Below are positions 25,928-34,648 of a stretch of DNA of 64,000 nucleotides, piece by piece. The DNA lies in the NCBI RefSeq assembly GCF_041361345.1, contig NZ_JBGKAD010000001.1, positions 2,108,001 to 2,172,000 of the forward strand, in the 5' to 3' direction. The translations under genes were made by a program, and so were the position numbers. Numbering within the stretch: the first letter of the stretch is position 1; each line of letters opens with the position of its first letter. The stretch comes from Halobaculum sp. MBLA0147. Lineage in GTDB: Archaea; Halobacteriota; Halobacteria; Halobacteriales; Haloferacaceae. The notes below the pieces were generated by a model. It worked only from the letters and a program-made list of their open reading frames with translations, searched no databases and was not told the DNA's origin.

Positions 25928-26881
25928 ATGCAAGGCGAAATCATCGATCGAGAAGACGACTGGATCGGCGTGAGAGTCGTAGACAACAACGGTATCGAAC
26001 ACAAGATCGCGGTAAACAAGGACGGTACCAACAGAGGCCACGGGCAAGACGGGTATCCAGACGACGCAGACGAGCGGACAGAGAACGAGAATCAACACGT
26101 CGCGCAGGCTCGCAAGTACGCGAAGTACTACGTCTATCGGGAGACGGACTACGACACGCTGACGCCGTACCGTAACCCCGATCGGATCGCGGCGACGCTG
26201 TGTACGCTCCAGAACCACTCGCTCGGCGAGATCGAGGCCGACTTCGGACAGTTCTACCGGCAACAGGCGAGTCACTTCCACGAGGAGGTCGCACGACCGG
26301 TGTCCATCTCCCGGCACGTCTCCGGTGACGAGTTCGTTCTGTACCACCAGCACGTCCAATTGGCGGCCGACCTCGACGAGATCCGTGGAACCGCCGAGCA
26401 GTTCGCCGAGGAGATCGGTCGTCTCACCGCCGACATCGCCAGCGAGTTCTCACTGCAGGACTTCCTCGACGGCGCGCTCGAGGGAATCGCCGCCCGCTTC
26501 ACCGAGGAGGTGGACGACGACGACCTGGAGTTGGATCTCCCAGACTTCGGCATCGAGAGTACCTCGCAGGTGTACTACCGCCACTACGAGGCGACCAACG
26601 AGACACGGACTGTCGGCGACGACGGGCTCGATCCAGATCCCGACACGCGACTGGAGATGCCACCCAGCAGTGTCGAGTCACTCGAACAGTTCGACGCGCT
26701 ACTGTCACGACACCTCCTGTGTCAACTCCGCGACGCCTACGTCAGTCGCGGGATCGAACCACCTGCCGCCTACCGTGTCCTCGGCCACGGTACCCACCAC
26801 GACGCCCAGAACTACCGCATCGTCGACCTCTACCCCGACTACGTCGACCCCGACGCCGATATTCCCGGCTACGTCGCGTAG
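25928..26881 (+). CDS. Hypothetical partner of the DUF4157 protein
   Basis: A 317-residue acidic protein starting one base after the DUF4157 stop, so almost certainly cotranscribed and coupled. Residues 1-35 look like a small beta unit (GEIIDREDDWIGVRVVDNNG). A long helical region follows (residues ~95-190, GEIEADFGQFYRQQASHFHE then LAADLDEIRGTAEQFAEEIG), an acidic linker (DDDDLELDLPDFG), and a C-terminal domain with LGHGTHHDAQNYRIVDLYPD. No match to any family I know. It could be an immunity protein, chaperone or second effector; none is shown. Confidence 0.75.
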   Translation: MQGEIIDREDDWIGVRVVDNNGIEHKIAVNKDGTNRGHGQDGYPDDADERTENENQHVAQARKYAKYYVYRETDYDTLTPYRNPDRIAATLCTLQNHSLGEIEADFGQFYRQQASHFHEEVARPVSISRHVSGDEFVLYHQHVQLAADLDEIRGTAEQFAEEIGRLTADIASEFSLQDFLDGALEGIAARFTEEVDDDDLELDLPDFGIESTSQVYYRHYEATNETRTVGDDGLDPDPDTRLEMPPSSVESLEQFDALLSRHLLCQLRDAYVSRGIEPPAAYRVLGHGTHHDAQNYRIVDLYPDYVDPDADIPGYVA

Positions 26882-27035
26882 AGCCCCCGTCTACCCGAAC
26901 AGTCACCACCCGCACCGATTCCACTCGAACCACACCTCGTCGTACCCACGTTCGCGTACACACCCACCCGGATCACACGCCGAGTGATGCACGTGAGTGG
27001 AAGCGTTCTTCACACGGGGGGACGCAGGGTCGGTC

Positions 27036-28166
27036 GTGACCAGCGTCAAGGAGTTCCGCGTCGCCGAGCAGGCGAGTCGGACGGCGACCGGGCGTGGTCG
27101 GTTCGTGTTCACCGACGACTACTCCGTGTTCGACTGGGGGCAGATGCCCGACCAGATCCCGGGGAAGGGGGCCTCGTTGTGTCTCTCGGGGGCGGCGACG
27201 TTCGAGTCGCTGGCGGCCGCCGGCGTCCCGACCCACTACCGCGGCGTCGCCATCGACGGCGGGCCGGCACGGGAGTTGACCGCCCTCGACGAGCCGCCAC
27301 GCGAGATGGTGATCGACCTCGTGCAGGTGCCGGACTTGCCGTACGTCGGCGCAGACGGAGCGAGCGACGCGGCCGGCGAGGGTAGCCCAGACACGACATC
27401 GAGTGGAGACACACCCACGCACACACCCACACCCGGCGTGGAGAACGGCTACGACTACGACGCGTTCTACGCCGCGGCGGGGGAGACGTACCTCGTCCCG
27501 TTGGAGATCGTCTTCCGGAACGCCGTCCCGGTCGGGTCGAGTCTCCGGCGGCGCCGCGAGCCGGCGGAGGTGGGACTCGACCGTGCGGAGTGGCCCGACG
27601 AGCCCGTCACACTCCCGGAGCCGGTGGTGGAGTTCTCGACGAAGTACGAGGAGCGAGACCGCTACCTCGACCGCGAGACGGCGGACCGGCTCGCCGGACG
27701 GGCGAGCGTCGACCGGTTGGCCGAGCTCGCCCGGCGAGTGAACGAGGTCGTCACGGAGCGGGCGGCGGCGGCGGGGTTGACACACGAGGACGGGAAGATC
27801 GAGTGTTACTACGCCGGCGGCGAGGTGGGAGTCGCGGACGTGACCGGCACGCTCGACGAGAACCGGTTCGCACACGAGGGGCGACAGGTCTCGAAGGAGG
27901 CCGTCCGACAGTACTACCGCCGTGAACACCCCGAGTGGGTCGACGCCGTGAGCGACGCGAAACGTCGCGCAGACGCCGAGGGTGTCGCGGACTGGCGCCC
28001 GCTGTGTGAGCTGTCGCCGCCGGCACTCCCCGAGACAGTAGTCGAGACGGTCGCGGACGCGTACGTCGCGGCGGCCGACGCCTACGTCGCGGGCGATCAC
28101 GACGGTGCCGGGTGGTTCGACGCCCCGTCGCTCCCGGCGGCGGTCGCAGCACTGGACGCGATCTGA
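27036..28166 (+). CDS. purC: SAICAR synthetase (purine biosynthesis)
   Basis: Joins aspartate to CAIR in de novo purine synthesis. The 376-residue protein has the family core: [50 protein letters not shown], and [19 protein letters not shown] with acidic metal ligands. A haloarchaeal acidic/threonine-rich insert ([20 protein letters not shown]) sits at residues ~110-145. The GTG opening MTSVKEFRV is the usual start; the frame is open ~13 codons upstream. Monocistronic by position. Confidence 0.93.
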   Translation: MTSVKEFRVAEQASRTATGRGRFVFTDDYSVFDWGQMPDQIPGKGASLCLSGAATFESLAAAGVPTHYRGVAIDGGPARELTALDEPPREMVIDLVQVPDLPYVGADGASDAAGEGSPDTTSSGDTPTHTPTPGVENGYDYDAFYAAAGETYLVPLEIVFRNAVPVGSSLRRRREPAEVGLDRAEWPDEPVTLPEPVVEFSTKYEERDRYLDRETADRLAGRASVDRLAELARRVNEVVTERAAAAGLTHEDGKIECYYAGGEVGVADVTGTLDENRFAHEGRQVSKEAVRQYYRREHPEWVDAVSDAKRRADAEGVADWRPLCELSPPALPETVVETVADAYVAAADAYVAGDHDGAGWFDAPSLPAAVAALDAI

Positions 28167-28386
28167 CGACATCCTGTGGCGATGTCCCGCGAGCGCCCAG
28201 CGATCACGCCGCTTCGAAGTGGTTAAGACCGCCGACGCGGAATCGTCAGTAACTCGCCGGCCAGTGGGCCGCCGGTGGGCACCCGGTTCGCCGGGACGAG
28301 ATGTGGTTTCGACGGTCGCCGCGAGGTGGCCGCGTGCGGGACGCGAGTCTCGCGGGACTGAATCGCAAGCGCCCGCAGGAGACACA

Positions 28387-28977
28387 ATGGCACGAAGCTT
28401 CTACTCCCACATCAAGGAGGCGTGGCGAGACCCGGACGACGGGAAACTCGCCGAACTGCAGTGGCAACGCAAACAGGAGTGGCGCGACCAGGGCGCGATC
28501 GTCCGCGTCGACCGCCCCACCCGGCTGGACAAGGCCCGCGACCTGGGCTACAAGGCCAAACAGGGGATCGTCGTGGCGCGCGTCTCGGTCCGGAAGGGGA
28601 ACGCCCGCAAGCAGCGGCACAAGGCCGGTCGGCGGTCGAAGCGCCAGGGCGTCAACCGGATCGGTCGCCGGAAGTCGACCCAGCGGATCGGCGAGGAACG
28701 CGTCTCGCGGAAGTTCCCGAACCTGCGCGTGCTCGCCAGCTACTGGGTGGGTGAGGACGGCTCCCAGAAGTGGTTCGAGACGATCCTCGTCGACCCCCAC
28801 CACCCGGCCATCGAGAACGACGACGACCTGAACTGGATCTGCGACGACACCCACAAGGGTCGTGCGTTCCGTGGCCTGACGAACGCGGGCCGGAAGGGTC
28901 GCGGGCAGACGGAACGCGGCAGCGGCACCGAGCACACGCGTCCGTCCGTCTCCGGCGACCGTCGCCGCGGCAAGTGA
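28387..28977 (+). CDS. rpl15e: 50S ribosomal protein L15e
   Basis: Archaeal/eukaryotic-type large-subunit protein, 196 residues, full length. Basic N-terminal (MARSFYSHIKEAW) and RNA-binding stretch (KGNARKQRHKAGRRSKRQGV) are intact, with the conserved LASYWVGEDGSQKWFETILVDP. The basic character contrasts with the acidic neighbours, as expected of a ribosomal protein. The 220-base leader region before the ATG holds no other gene. Confidence 0.97.
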   Translation: MARSFYSHIKEAWRDPDDGKLAELQWQRKQEWRDQGAIVRVDRPTRLDKARDLGYKAKQGIVVARVSVRKGNARKQRHKAGRRSKRQGVNRIGRRKSTQRIGEERVSRKFPNLRVLASYWVGEDGSQKWFETILVDPHHPAIENDDDLNWICDDTHKGRAFRGLTNAGRKGRGQTERGSGTEHTRPSVSGDRRRGK

Positions 28978-29190
28978 CGCGACCGGTGGGGTGACCCGAG
29001 GGGTCACACCACGACTCGCTACTCGCGGACCGGCTCCGAACTAGACCCACTTCGAATCGGACTCACTCCGAACCAGACTCCATCTCCAGTGACGACCGTC
29101 TCACTCGTAGCCGATCCACGCGACGTGACGGGCAGAGACGGATCTGGCGAGTCGACAGAGACAGAACGGACCGACCGCGAGCCGCCGCGA

Positions 29191-29272
29191 CGCCGGGAGA
29201 GGGATTCGAACCCTCGATCCCGTGAGGGAACACGCTTTCCAGGCGTGCGCCTTACCACTCGGCCATCCCGGC
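29191..29272 (-). tRNA. tRNA-Ser (GGA anticodon)
   Basis: The minus strand folds as a type II tRNA: acceptor GCCGGGA / TCCCGGC, D arm GCCGAGTGGTAAGGC, anticodon loop CTGGAAA (anticodon GGA), a short variable arm TTCCCTCACGGGAT, and T loop GGTTCGAATCC. Discriminator G. CCA is not encoded. No intron is visible. Confidence 0.95.
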
Positions 29273-29300
29273 TCGTGACGAACTACCTGCCCTCGGCGTC

Positions 29301-29507
29301 TTAACCTTGTTCCTTCCGTGCGAGTCGTCCCGCCGCGAGGTACGTCGCGCCGGTCGCGACCACCCCGACGACGGCGCCGACACCGAGCCGTCCGAGCAGG
29401 CCGACGGGGAGGCGTCCGCCGAGGAGGACGTACCCCTGTGCGAGCACGAGGAACGACAACGCACCCACCAGCCCCCACAGGACGGCACCTTTCGCGCGCG
29501 GCGTCAC
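29301..29507 (-). CDS. Small two-helix membrane protein
   Basis: A 68-residue protein with two hydrophobic helices (AVLWGLVGALSFLVLAQGYV and LGVGAVVGVVATGATYLAAG) and a basic C terminus (RLARKEQG). The GTG at 29507 follows the ridA stop by 7 bases and lies in the same strand, so it is probably cotranscribed with ridA. The frame extends upstream into ridA but that part is not membrane-like. Similar two-helix proteins are common haloarchaeal unknowns. Confidence 0.65.
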   Translation of the reverse strand: MTPRAKGAVLWGLVGALSFLVLAQGYVLLGGRLPVGLLGRLGVGAVVGVVATGATYLAAGRLARKEQG

Positions 29508-29514
29508 GGGTCCG

Positions 29515-29898
29515 TCAGTCGTCGACGCTGGCGATTGCCTCGATCTCGACGCCGACACCCTTCGGGAGCGCCCCCGCCTGGACGGCCGAGCGGGCCGGCG
29601 GCTCCTCGTCGAAGTACGTCGCGTACGTCTCGTTCATCTCGTCGAAGTCGTCGATGTCCGCGAGGAAGACGGTCACTTTCAGCACGTCGTCGGTGCTCGC
29701 GCCACCCTCTTCCAGGACGGCCGTCAGGTTGTCCAGTGCCAGTTCCGTCTGCTCGGCGATGGAGGCGTCCGCCCGCAGCTCGTCGTCGGGGGTCAGCGGG
29801 ATCTGGCCCGCCGTGAACAGGAGGTCCCCGTCCGTCGTCGCCTGGCTGTACGCGCCCACTGCCGCCGGTGCGTCGTCCGTCGAGACGATCTCTTTCAC
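29515..29898 (-). CDS. ridA: RidA-family enamine/imine deaminase
   Basis: A 127-residue RidA (YjgF/YER057c) protein that hydrolyses reactive 2-aminoacrylate-type enamines/imines. Family features are seen: STDDAPAAVGAYSQAT, LLFTAGQIPL, and the catalytic Arg context PARSAVQAGALPKGVGVEIEAIA. An alternative GTG two codons upstream exists; MKEIVSTDDAP matches typical starts. It lies next to ilvA on the same strand (77-base gap), a sensible pairing since threonine deaminase makes the toxic intermediate that RidA clears. Confidence 0.93.
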   Translation of the reverse strand: MKEIVSTDDAPAAVGAYSQATTDGDLLFTAGQIPLTPDDELRADASIAEQTELALDNLTAVLEEGGASTDDVLKVTVFLADIDDFDEMNETYATYFDEEPPARSAVQAGALPKGVGVEIEAIASVDD

Positions 29899-29974
29899 AC
29901 CCACGAGTGCGACACGCCGAAGTATAAATCGGGTGAATCCAGTGCGGTGGTCGAACCGCCGAGTCCGAGCCGGG

Positions 29975-31186
29975 TCACACCAACACGTCCACGTCGTAGC
30001 CGTGTTCTTCCAGTGTCGCGACGAGTTCGGCGCCGTGCTCCTCGTCGCGCGTCTCGATGTCGAGTTCCACCTCGGCGGCGTTGACCGCGATGTCGCGTGA
30101 CGTGCGGTCGTGGCGGATGGCGTAGATGTTGGCGTTGTGCTCGGCGATCACCTCGATCAGCCCCTCCAGTGCACCGGGGCGATCCTTCAGTTCCGTGCGG
30201 AGCTTCAGGTACCGACCCAACTGGACGAGCCCGCGCATCACGACCGTGGTCAACTGGTTCAGGTCGATGTTCCCGCCACACAGCGCCGGGACGATCACCT
30301 CGCCGTCGTCGTAGTCGAACCGCTCTTCGAGCACCGCCGCCAGCGCCACCGCACCCGCCCCTTCGACGAGTGTCTTCGAGCGTTCGAGCAACAGCGTCAG
30401 CGCCAGTGCGATCTCCTCGTCGGTGACGGTCACCACCTCGTCGACGCGCTCGCGGATCACCTCGAAGGTGCGTTCTCCGACCTCCGAGACCGCGATCCCG
30501 TCGGCGACCGTGTCCACCTCGTCGGTGCGCTCGCGGCGACCTTTCGCCAACGACCGCGCCGCCGAGTCGGCACCCGCAGCCTGGACGCCGACGACGCGCA
30601 CGTCGTCGAGCAACCCCTTCACGGCCGTCGCGACCCCGGAGATCAGGCCGCCGCCGCCGATGGGGACGACGACGGTGTCCACCTCCGGGAGCGACTCGAC
30701 GATCTCCAACCCGAGCGTCCCCTGGCCGGCCATCACGAGGTCGTCGTCGAAGGCGTGGACGTACGTCCGTTCCTCCTCGGTCTCGATCTCGTGGGCGCGT
30801 TCTTGTGCGTCCGCGTAGTCGCGGCCGTGCAGTTCCACCGTCGCGCCGTACCGGCGCGTCGCGTCTACCTTCGAGACGGGGGCGTGTCTCGGCATCACGA
30901 CGGTGGCGTCGACACCTGCCCGCGTGGCCGCCAACGCGACACCCTGTGCGTGGTTGCCGGCACTGGCGGTGACGACGCCTGCCTCCGCCTCGGCGTCGCT
31001 CAACTGGGCGATCCGGTTGGCCGCACCGCGGATCTTGAACGACCCGGTCCGCTGGAACGTCTCGAGTTTCGGGTGGATCTCCGCACCCGTCATCCGCGAG
31101 AACGTGTTCGAGTACTCCAGTGGTGTGTCCCGCGCGACCGCCGACACGTGCTCGCGGGCCGCGAGCACGTCGTCGAGACTGATCAT
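29975..31186 (-). CDS. ilvA: Threonine ammonia-lyase
   Basis: PLP enzyme converting threonine to 2-oxobutanoate for isoleucine synthesis or threonine breakdown; 403 residues. The PLP lysine is Lys51 in GSFKIRGA; the glycine-rich phosphate loop is PIGGGGLISG near residue 180; SAGNHAQGVA is present. A C-terminal ACT domain (residues ~325-403, LKDRPGALEGLIEVIAEHNA) suggests allosteric control by an amino acid, as in the short single-ACT TdcB/IlvA type. Upstream sits a 51-codon ORF; downstream is ridA. Confidence 0.94.
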   Translation of the reverse strand: MISLDDVLAAREHVSAVARDTPLEYSNTFSRMTGAEIHPKLETFQRTGSFKIRGAANRIAQLSDAEAEAGVVTASAGNHAQGVALAATRAGVDATVVMPRHAPVSKVDATRRYGATVELHGRDYADAQERAHEIETEEERTYVHAFDDDLVMAGQGTLGLEIVESLPEVDTVVVPIGGGGLISGVATAVKGLLDDVRVVGVQAAGADSAARSLAKGRRERTDEVDTVADGIAVSEVGERTFEVIRERVDEVVTVTDEEIALALTLLLERSKTLVEGAGAVALAAVLEERFDYDDGEVIVPALCGGNIDLNQLTTVVMRGLVQLGRYLKLRTELKDRPGALEGLIEVIAEHNANIYAIRHDRTSRDIAVNAAEVELDIETRDEEHGAELVATLEEHGYDVDVLV

Positions 31187-31329
31187 ACTCGAAGGAGTAG
31201 GAGGGTACCCGTTAGACGTTTCGTCTGGGGCAGGGACCCGCCGTTACCCCGGTCGTTCGGCGGGGGCGGCAGCGTCGGCTGGAGGGCCGTGGCGGGGTCG
31301 TTCGGGGAGCAGCCCACCTCGCCGTCGCC

Positions 31330-31485
31330 TCAGTCGTCGCAGTTGCCGGCGCGCACCGACGGTGTCGCCTCGGCCGACGACCCGTCGACGGGCGGATCGC
31401 CCGTCGGGGTCGCCTCTCTCGTCGCCTCGTCGGCCGAATCGTCCATCACCGCCGCCAGTTCCGTCGTCGGGAATCTCACCGTCAT
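31330..31485 (-). CDS. Small acidic hypothetical protein upstream of ilvA
   Basis: A 51-residue frame from ATG: MTVRFPTTELAAVMDDSADE then an acidic Thr/Pro/Asp-rich body ending AGNCDD. It uses the minus strand and has haloarchaeal amino-acid composition; the region carries no better frame. The single Cys near the end is the only notable residue. It could be a HalX-like small protein; no function assigned. Confidence 0.5.
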   Translation of the reverse strand: MTVRFPTTELAAVMDDSADEATREATPTGDPPVDGSSAEATPSVRAGNCDD

Positions 31486-31938
31486 ACACCACTGGAGCAC
31501 CTCCACACACTTTCAAGCAGTATCTAACCACTTCGAACTCTCTCGAACGAACAGTCTAACAGATTAGAACACCCTCGTGGCTGGCGAGTGGATCCGTCGT
31601 GTGTCGGCAGAACCCTGGGTCGCCGCCGGGGGAAGACGGCGGCCCGTCTCCGACACCACACTACCGCGCGTCGACGGTCGTCGTCCACCGGGGGAACTGG
31701 TGGAGCGGTGAGCACGCGTGTGACGTGCACCTAGGTACTGCGGACGGAGTGGTATAAAGCTCGGTCACGCGGAGTGAAAGTGTAACCGCAGTACGGGAGC
31801 GGGACGACGTGGCCGTCAGACGGTCGTGTGCCGTCCGTCTGCGGGGGGTGAGACACCGGTTCGGCCACTCCGATCCGTCGCCTCGGTGCTCGCAGCCACC
31901 GTCCACCACGCGGGTCGCCTCGGTGCTCGCAGACCCAC
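31486..31938. other. 453-base gap with an isolated promoter-like site
   Basis: No convincing protein frame on either strand. It contains an inverted-repeat-flanked TATA box (31735-31794), a hairpin-forming CAGACGG ... CCGTCTG stretch just downstream on the plus strand, and a 17-base sequence CGCCTCGGTGCTCGCAG present twice (31880-31896 and 31917-31933). A small non-coding RNA is possible. Confidence 0.45.
31735..31794. promoter_or_regulatory. TATA box framed by a perfect 9-base inverted repeat
   Basis: GTACTGCGG (31735-31743) and CCGCAGTAC (31786-31794) are exact reverse complements. Between them is TATAAA (31753-31758), one of the best TATA matches in the window. The right arm falls ~30 bases downstream of the TATA box, where a plus-strand transcript would begin. 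Looks like a repressed promoter with no obvious gene. Confidence 0.45.
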
Positions 31939-32358
31939 TCACCACTGTGGGTCGACACAGACAGACTCGTCGGTCACGTACGTCGCGACGCGGTCGGCGA
32001 ACGACCCGGACCCGGGCCACGTCGCGTCGGCGTCGAGTGCGTCCGGGTCGCCGGCGTACACGACCGCCTCGTCGGCGACGGAGTCGTGGCCGGCGGTGAT
32101 CGGCACGACGACACGTGTGTACAGGCCGTCGGCGACGCGCTCGTACTCGTCGAGTCGGTCGCGTTCGTCGGTCCGGAGGAGTCGCCCGGCGACCTCGCCA
32201 CCGGGTGCCAGCGTCGGGTACTCCCCGTCGACAGCGTGGAGTCCCCGCAGCGTCGCGGGCCCGACGAAGACGTACGAGTGGAGGACCTCGCCGACCCGGT
32301 CGGGGTCCGTCAGCGTCCCGTAGACGAACACGTCCACGGAGGCGTCGTCCGAGGCCAC
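31939..32358 (-). CDS. Gamma-glutamylcyclotransferase-fold protein
   Basis: A 139-residue GGCT/AIG2-like protein: the hallmark VFVYGTLTDPDRV is at residues 10-22, followed by a substrate-loop-like YVFVGPATLRGLHAVDGEYP and the Glu-containing GEVAGRLLRTDERDRLDEYE. The family forms 5-oxoproline from gamma-glutamyl peptides or has other amine-transfer roles. GTG start, two bases after the uspA stop, so the two form an operon. Substrate not deduced. Confidence 0.85.
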   Translation of the reverse strand: MASDDASVDVFVYGTLTDPDRVGEVLHSYVFVGPATLRGLHAVDGEYPTLAPGGEVAGRLLRTDERDRLDEYERVADGLYTRVVVPITAGHDSVADEAVVYAGDPDALDADATWPGSGSFADRVATYVTDESVCVDPQW

Positions 32359-32360
32359 GG

Positions 32361-32798
32361 TCAGTCGTCCCGGACGACCGTGACGGGCACGTCCGTCCGC
32401 CCGATCAGTCCCTTCGCCACGCTGCCCAACACTCGTTCGTACCGGTCGGACAGCCCGCGGTGACCGACGACGATCCCGTCGTACCCCTCCTCGGCGGCGA
32501 AGGCCGGAATCTCGGCCGTCGGATCACCGTACAGCAGGTGTGTCGCCTCGACGGTGACGCCCCGGGACTCGACCGCGTCCGCGGCCTCCGAGAGAAGTCG
32601 CTCGCCGCGTTCCTCGGCGTCGTCGACGCTCTGGACGAGTCTGTCGGTGTCGTGGGTCGACCCGCCGTCGTCGTACACCTCGGGTTCGACGGCGTGGACC
32701 AGCGAGACGGTCCCCTCCGTCCGCTCCGCGAGAGTGCAGGCGTGTGTCACCGCCGCGTCGCTCGCGTCCGACCCGTCGATGGCAACGAGGTAGCGCAT
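32361..32798 (-). CDS. Universal stress protein, UspA family
   Basis: A 145-residue single-domain Usp with the nucleotide-binding signature intact (VVGHRGLSDRYERVLGSVAK, the G-x2-G-x9-G-S/T pattern), pointing to the ATP-binding subtype. MRYLVAIDGSDASDAAVTHA is the usual N terminus. The longer upstream frame is arginine rich and rejected. Followed within two bases by the GGCT-fold gene. Confidence 0.92.
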   Translation of the reverse strand: MRYLVAIDGSDASDAAVTHACTLAERTEGTVSLVHAVEPEVYDDGGSTHDTDRLVQSVDDAEERGERLLSEAADAVESRGVTVEATHLLYGDPTAEIPAFAAEEGYDGIVVGHRGLSDRYERVLGSVAKGLIGRTDVPVTVVRDD

Positions 32799-32860
32799 AG
32801 CCGGGAGTACGCGGTGCGGACAGTTAGCTTCACCTCCCGCGTGGCAGTCGCAGGGAGGAG

Positions 32861-33469
32861 CTACCGGAAGTCCCCGACGAGCGCCTCGGGGAGCACGCGG
32901 ACCAGCCACGGCGGCAGGCGGTCGACGAGCGCCTGGCCCCCGTCGACCAGGGCACGCCGCGTCCCCGCGTACACGACGGAGACGACGAGGAGGCCGACGA
33001 CGGCGGTCCGTCCGGTGCCGTCCAGGCTGGCGTACGCGACCAGCCCCATCGACACGGCGAGGAAGGCGTCCTCGGGTGCGCCGTCGTACCTGATCCACCG
33101 CCGCGGCGGGTGCCACCGCCCGCGCACGTGTTCGTACACGCCACGGTCGGAGCTGGGGTTCCACGGGCGAAGCGAGAGGCCCCCGCCGACCACGTCGGCG
33201 ACGGCGTGGAGCGCGAACGCCCACAGGAACGTGGCCGCCGCGACGGTCTCGAGCGTCGGCGCGACGACGGCGACCCCCGTCGCACCCACCGCGGCGAGTG
33301 TCCCCCACCCGGGGAAGTGGAGCGTCCGACGGTGGGCTCCGAGGAGGTCCAGATCAGGCACCAACCCGCCGACCGCGCCGGCGAGGACGACCAGCCCGGA
33401 CTCCACCGGCGCGACGGCGAGTGCCGCCAGTCCGAGGAGCACCCCCGCCAGCGTGTGTGTGGTCGCCAT
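32861..33469 (-). CDS. Membrane-bound metal-dependent hydrolase-like protein (YdjM/DUF457 type)
   Basis: A 202-residue membrane protein with about five hydrophobic segments. His/Asp motifs of the family are present: THTLAG near the N terminus, GGLVPDLDLLGAHRRTLHFP in the first loop, and LHAVADVVGGG in the middle. These bind metal in the family, but enzymatic activity has not been shown for most members. An ATG is preferred over the GTG immediately before it. Separate from the upstream tRNA. Confidence 0.8.
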   Translation of the reverse strand: MATTHTLAGVLLGLAALAVAPVESGLVVLAGAVGGLVPDLDLLGAHRRTLHFPGWGTLAAVGATGVAVVAPTLETVAAATFLWAFALHAVADVVGGGLSLRPWNPSSDRGVYEHVRGRWHPPRRWIRYDGAPEDAFLAVSMGLVAYASLDGTGRTAVVGLLVVSVVYAGTRRALVDGGQALVDRLPPWLVRVLPEALVGDFR

Positions 33470-33715
33470 CACGGTGTCCGTGGTGGGGCCCGCTGCGAGT
33501 TAACCTTCCCGGGCGCCGTGGTACCGTCCCGCTCGCGTGGGGGCCGGTGGGAGTGACGGGCGAGCGTGTCGACCGGGAGCTGAGGGGTTGCGGCGTGAGT
33601 GTCGACCGGGATCGGAGGGGTTGCGGCGGGGGACGATCTCGTGGGGACGAGGTGCGTGTGGGTGGCTCCGGCGGGACGAAACGTTTTACTCCCGCTCTCT
33701 CGGAGGTGGAGGTAC

Positions 33716-33786
33716 GGGACCGTGGGTTAGTGGTATACTTCGGGCCTTGGGTGCCCGTGACCCCGGTTCAAATCCGGGCGGTCCCA
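33716..33786 (+). tRNA. tRNA-Pro (UGG anticodon)
   Basis: Acceptor GGGACCG / CGGTCCC, anticodon stem CGGGC / GCCCG with loop CTTGGGT (anticodon TGG), T arm CCCGG-TTCAAAT-CCGGG, discriminator A. CCA is not encoded. A TATA-like CGTTTTAC about 28-35 bases upstream fits its promoter. A gene-poor, A+T-richer stretch begins right after it. Confidence 0.95.
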
Positions 33787-34310
33787 CTACGTACGGACTC
33801 TTGCTAAACTAACAGATTCGGTAGGTTCGGCTGTCGACGTGCGAGAGAGCCTCCGGCGAACACGACGGGACGAATCGGTGGAAACGTTCAACACACGAAC
33901 TCCGACAGAGACGAACGAACGGTCCCCACCGACGCTGAACACTGCCGGCAGCTGGTACGAATGGATTCGTCGGGAATCCTTCGAATCCAGAATTACATCG
34001 CCACAGTAGCGCCTACGGATCGGTGGTAAAGTGAGACGTGTGAAAGAAGTAGAGTAGCCCAGGAGACCCACAGAGTGGTCTTCTGTGTCACCGTTTGGTT
34101 TATTAGCCCGGAGAAGTGACTGACTGATGGCCTGATTCATCACCAGGCCGGTAAACACCCAGATGTGCCACCAGTAGCAGGGAAGTGTGAGGCCTGGTAG
34201 GTGGCAGAAGCTGGGAAACGACATATCAATCCCCTTTCGTGTACGAAGAAAATCCGCCGGCAGTTAGCCGAGCGGGGCGACCAACACCCTATCCAGCGAG
34301 ACGGGTCGTC
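33787..34310. other. Gene-poor, A+T-richer stretch after tRNA-Pro, with a decayed gene copy
   Basis: Noticeably less G+C rich than the rest. The minus-strand frame at 33787-34224 is not protein-like over its length. Its start region shares GATTGATATGTC, CAGCTTCTGCC and a TCCCTGCT-like block with the small membrane-protein gene at 34311-34451, and a +1-type shift would restore QLLP...SLLLVAHLGV. I read it as a degenerate duplicate of that gene. No second copy of the tRNA 3' end was found. Confidence 0.45.
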
Positions 34311-34451
34311 TCAGTTCACGTAAGCGTACGCCGCCAGTGAGAGTACAGCGAAGAGAACTCCCACAGCGACTGCGCCCCCGTGAACCAGCAGGGAGCCAGT
34401 CAACACCCCCATCGCAGGGGCGGACTCCGGCAGAAGCTGAATCGCAGACAT
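34311..34451 (-). CDS. Small membrane protein, 46 residues
   Basis: ATG frame MSAIQLLPESAPAMGVLTGS then LLVHGGAVAVGVLFAVLSLA and AYAYVN: one long or two short hydrophobic helices, proline near the N terminus, almost uncharged. The protein-like hydrophobic pattern and a similar, frameshifted neighbour (34224 leftwards) suggest a real duplicated gene in an otherwise empty region. No family recognised; a small viral or toxin-like membrane peptide is possible. Confidence 0.5.
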   Translation of the reverse strand: MSAIQLLPESAPAMGVLTGSLLVHGGAVAVGVLFAVLSLAAYAYVN

Positions 34452-34648
34452 ATCAATCCCTGCCACCCGTAATCAGCGGGCGGCACTCGGGCTACTCCTG
34501 CTTCGTACTTCACTCACACGGTCGGATATTCTCCCAATGTATTCTAATCATGATAACAATTGCAGGTGACATCAGTGGACGACCTGCGACACGGGAAATC
34601 GTAGAGGGGTGTCGTACGCCGGAGTCCCGATACCTACCCGAGCACGAA
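34452..34648. other. 197-base spacer, nothing recognised
   Basis: A+T-richer sequence (ATTCTAATCATGATAACAATTG near 34541-34562) without a credible ORF or RNA gene. It ends at the stop of the next minus-strand membrane-protein gene. Confidence 0.4.

Noticed and set aside
33787-34224. 145-codon minus-strand frame after tRNA-Pro as a gene
   Set aside because: Codon and residue composition are not protein-like beyond the first ~15 codons; better explained as a decayed copy of the 34311-34451 gene.
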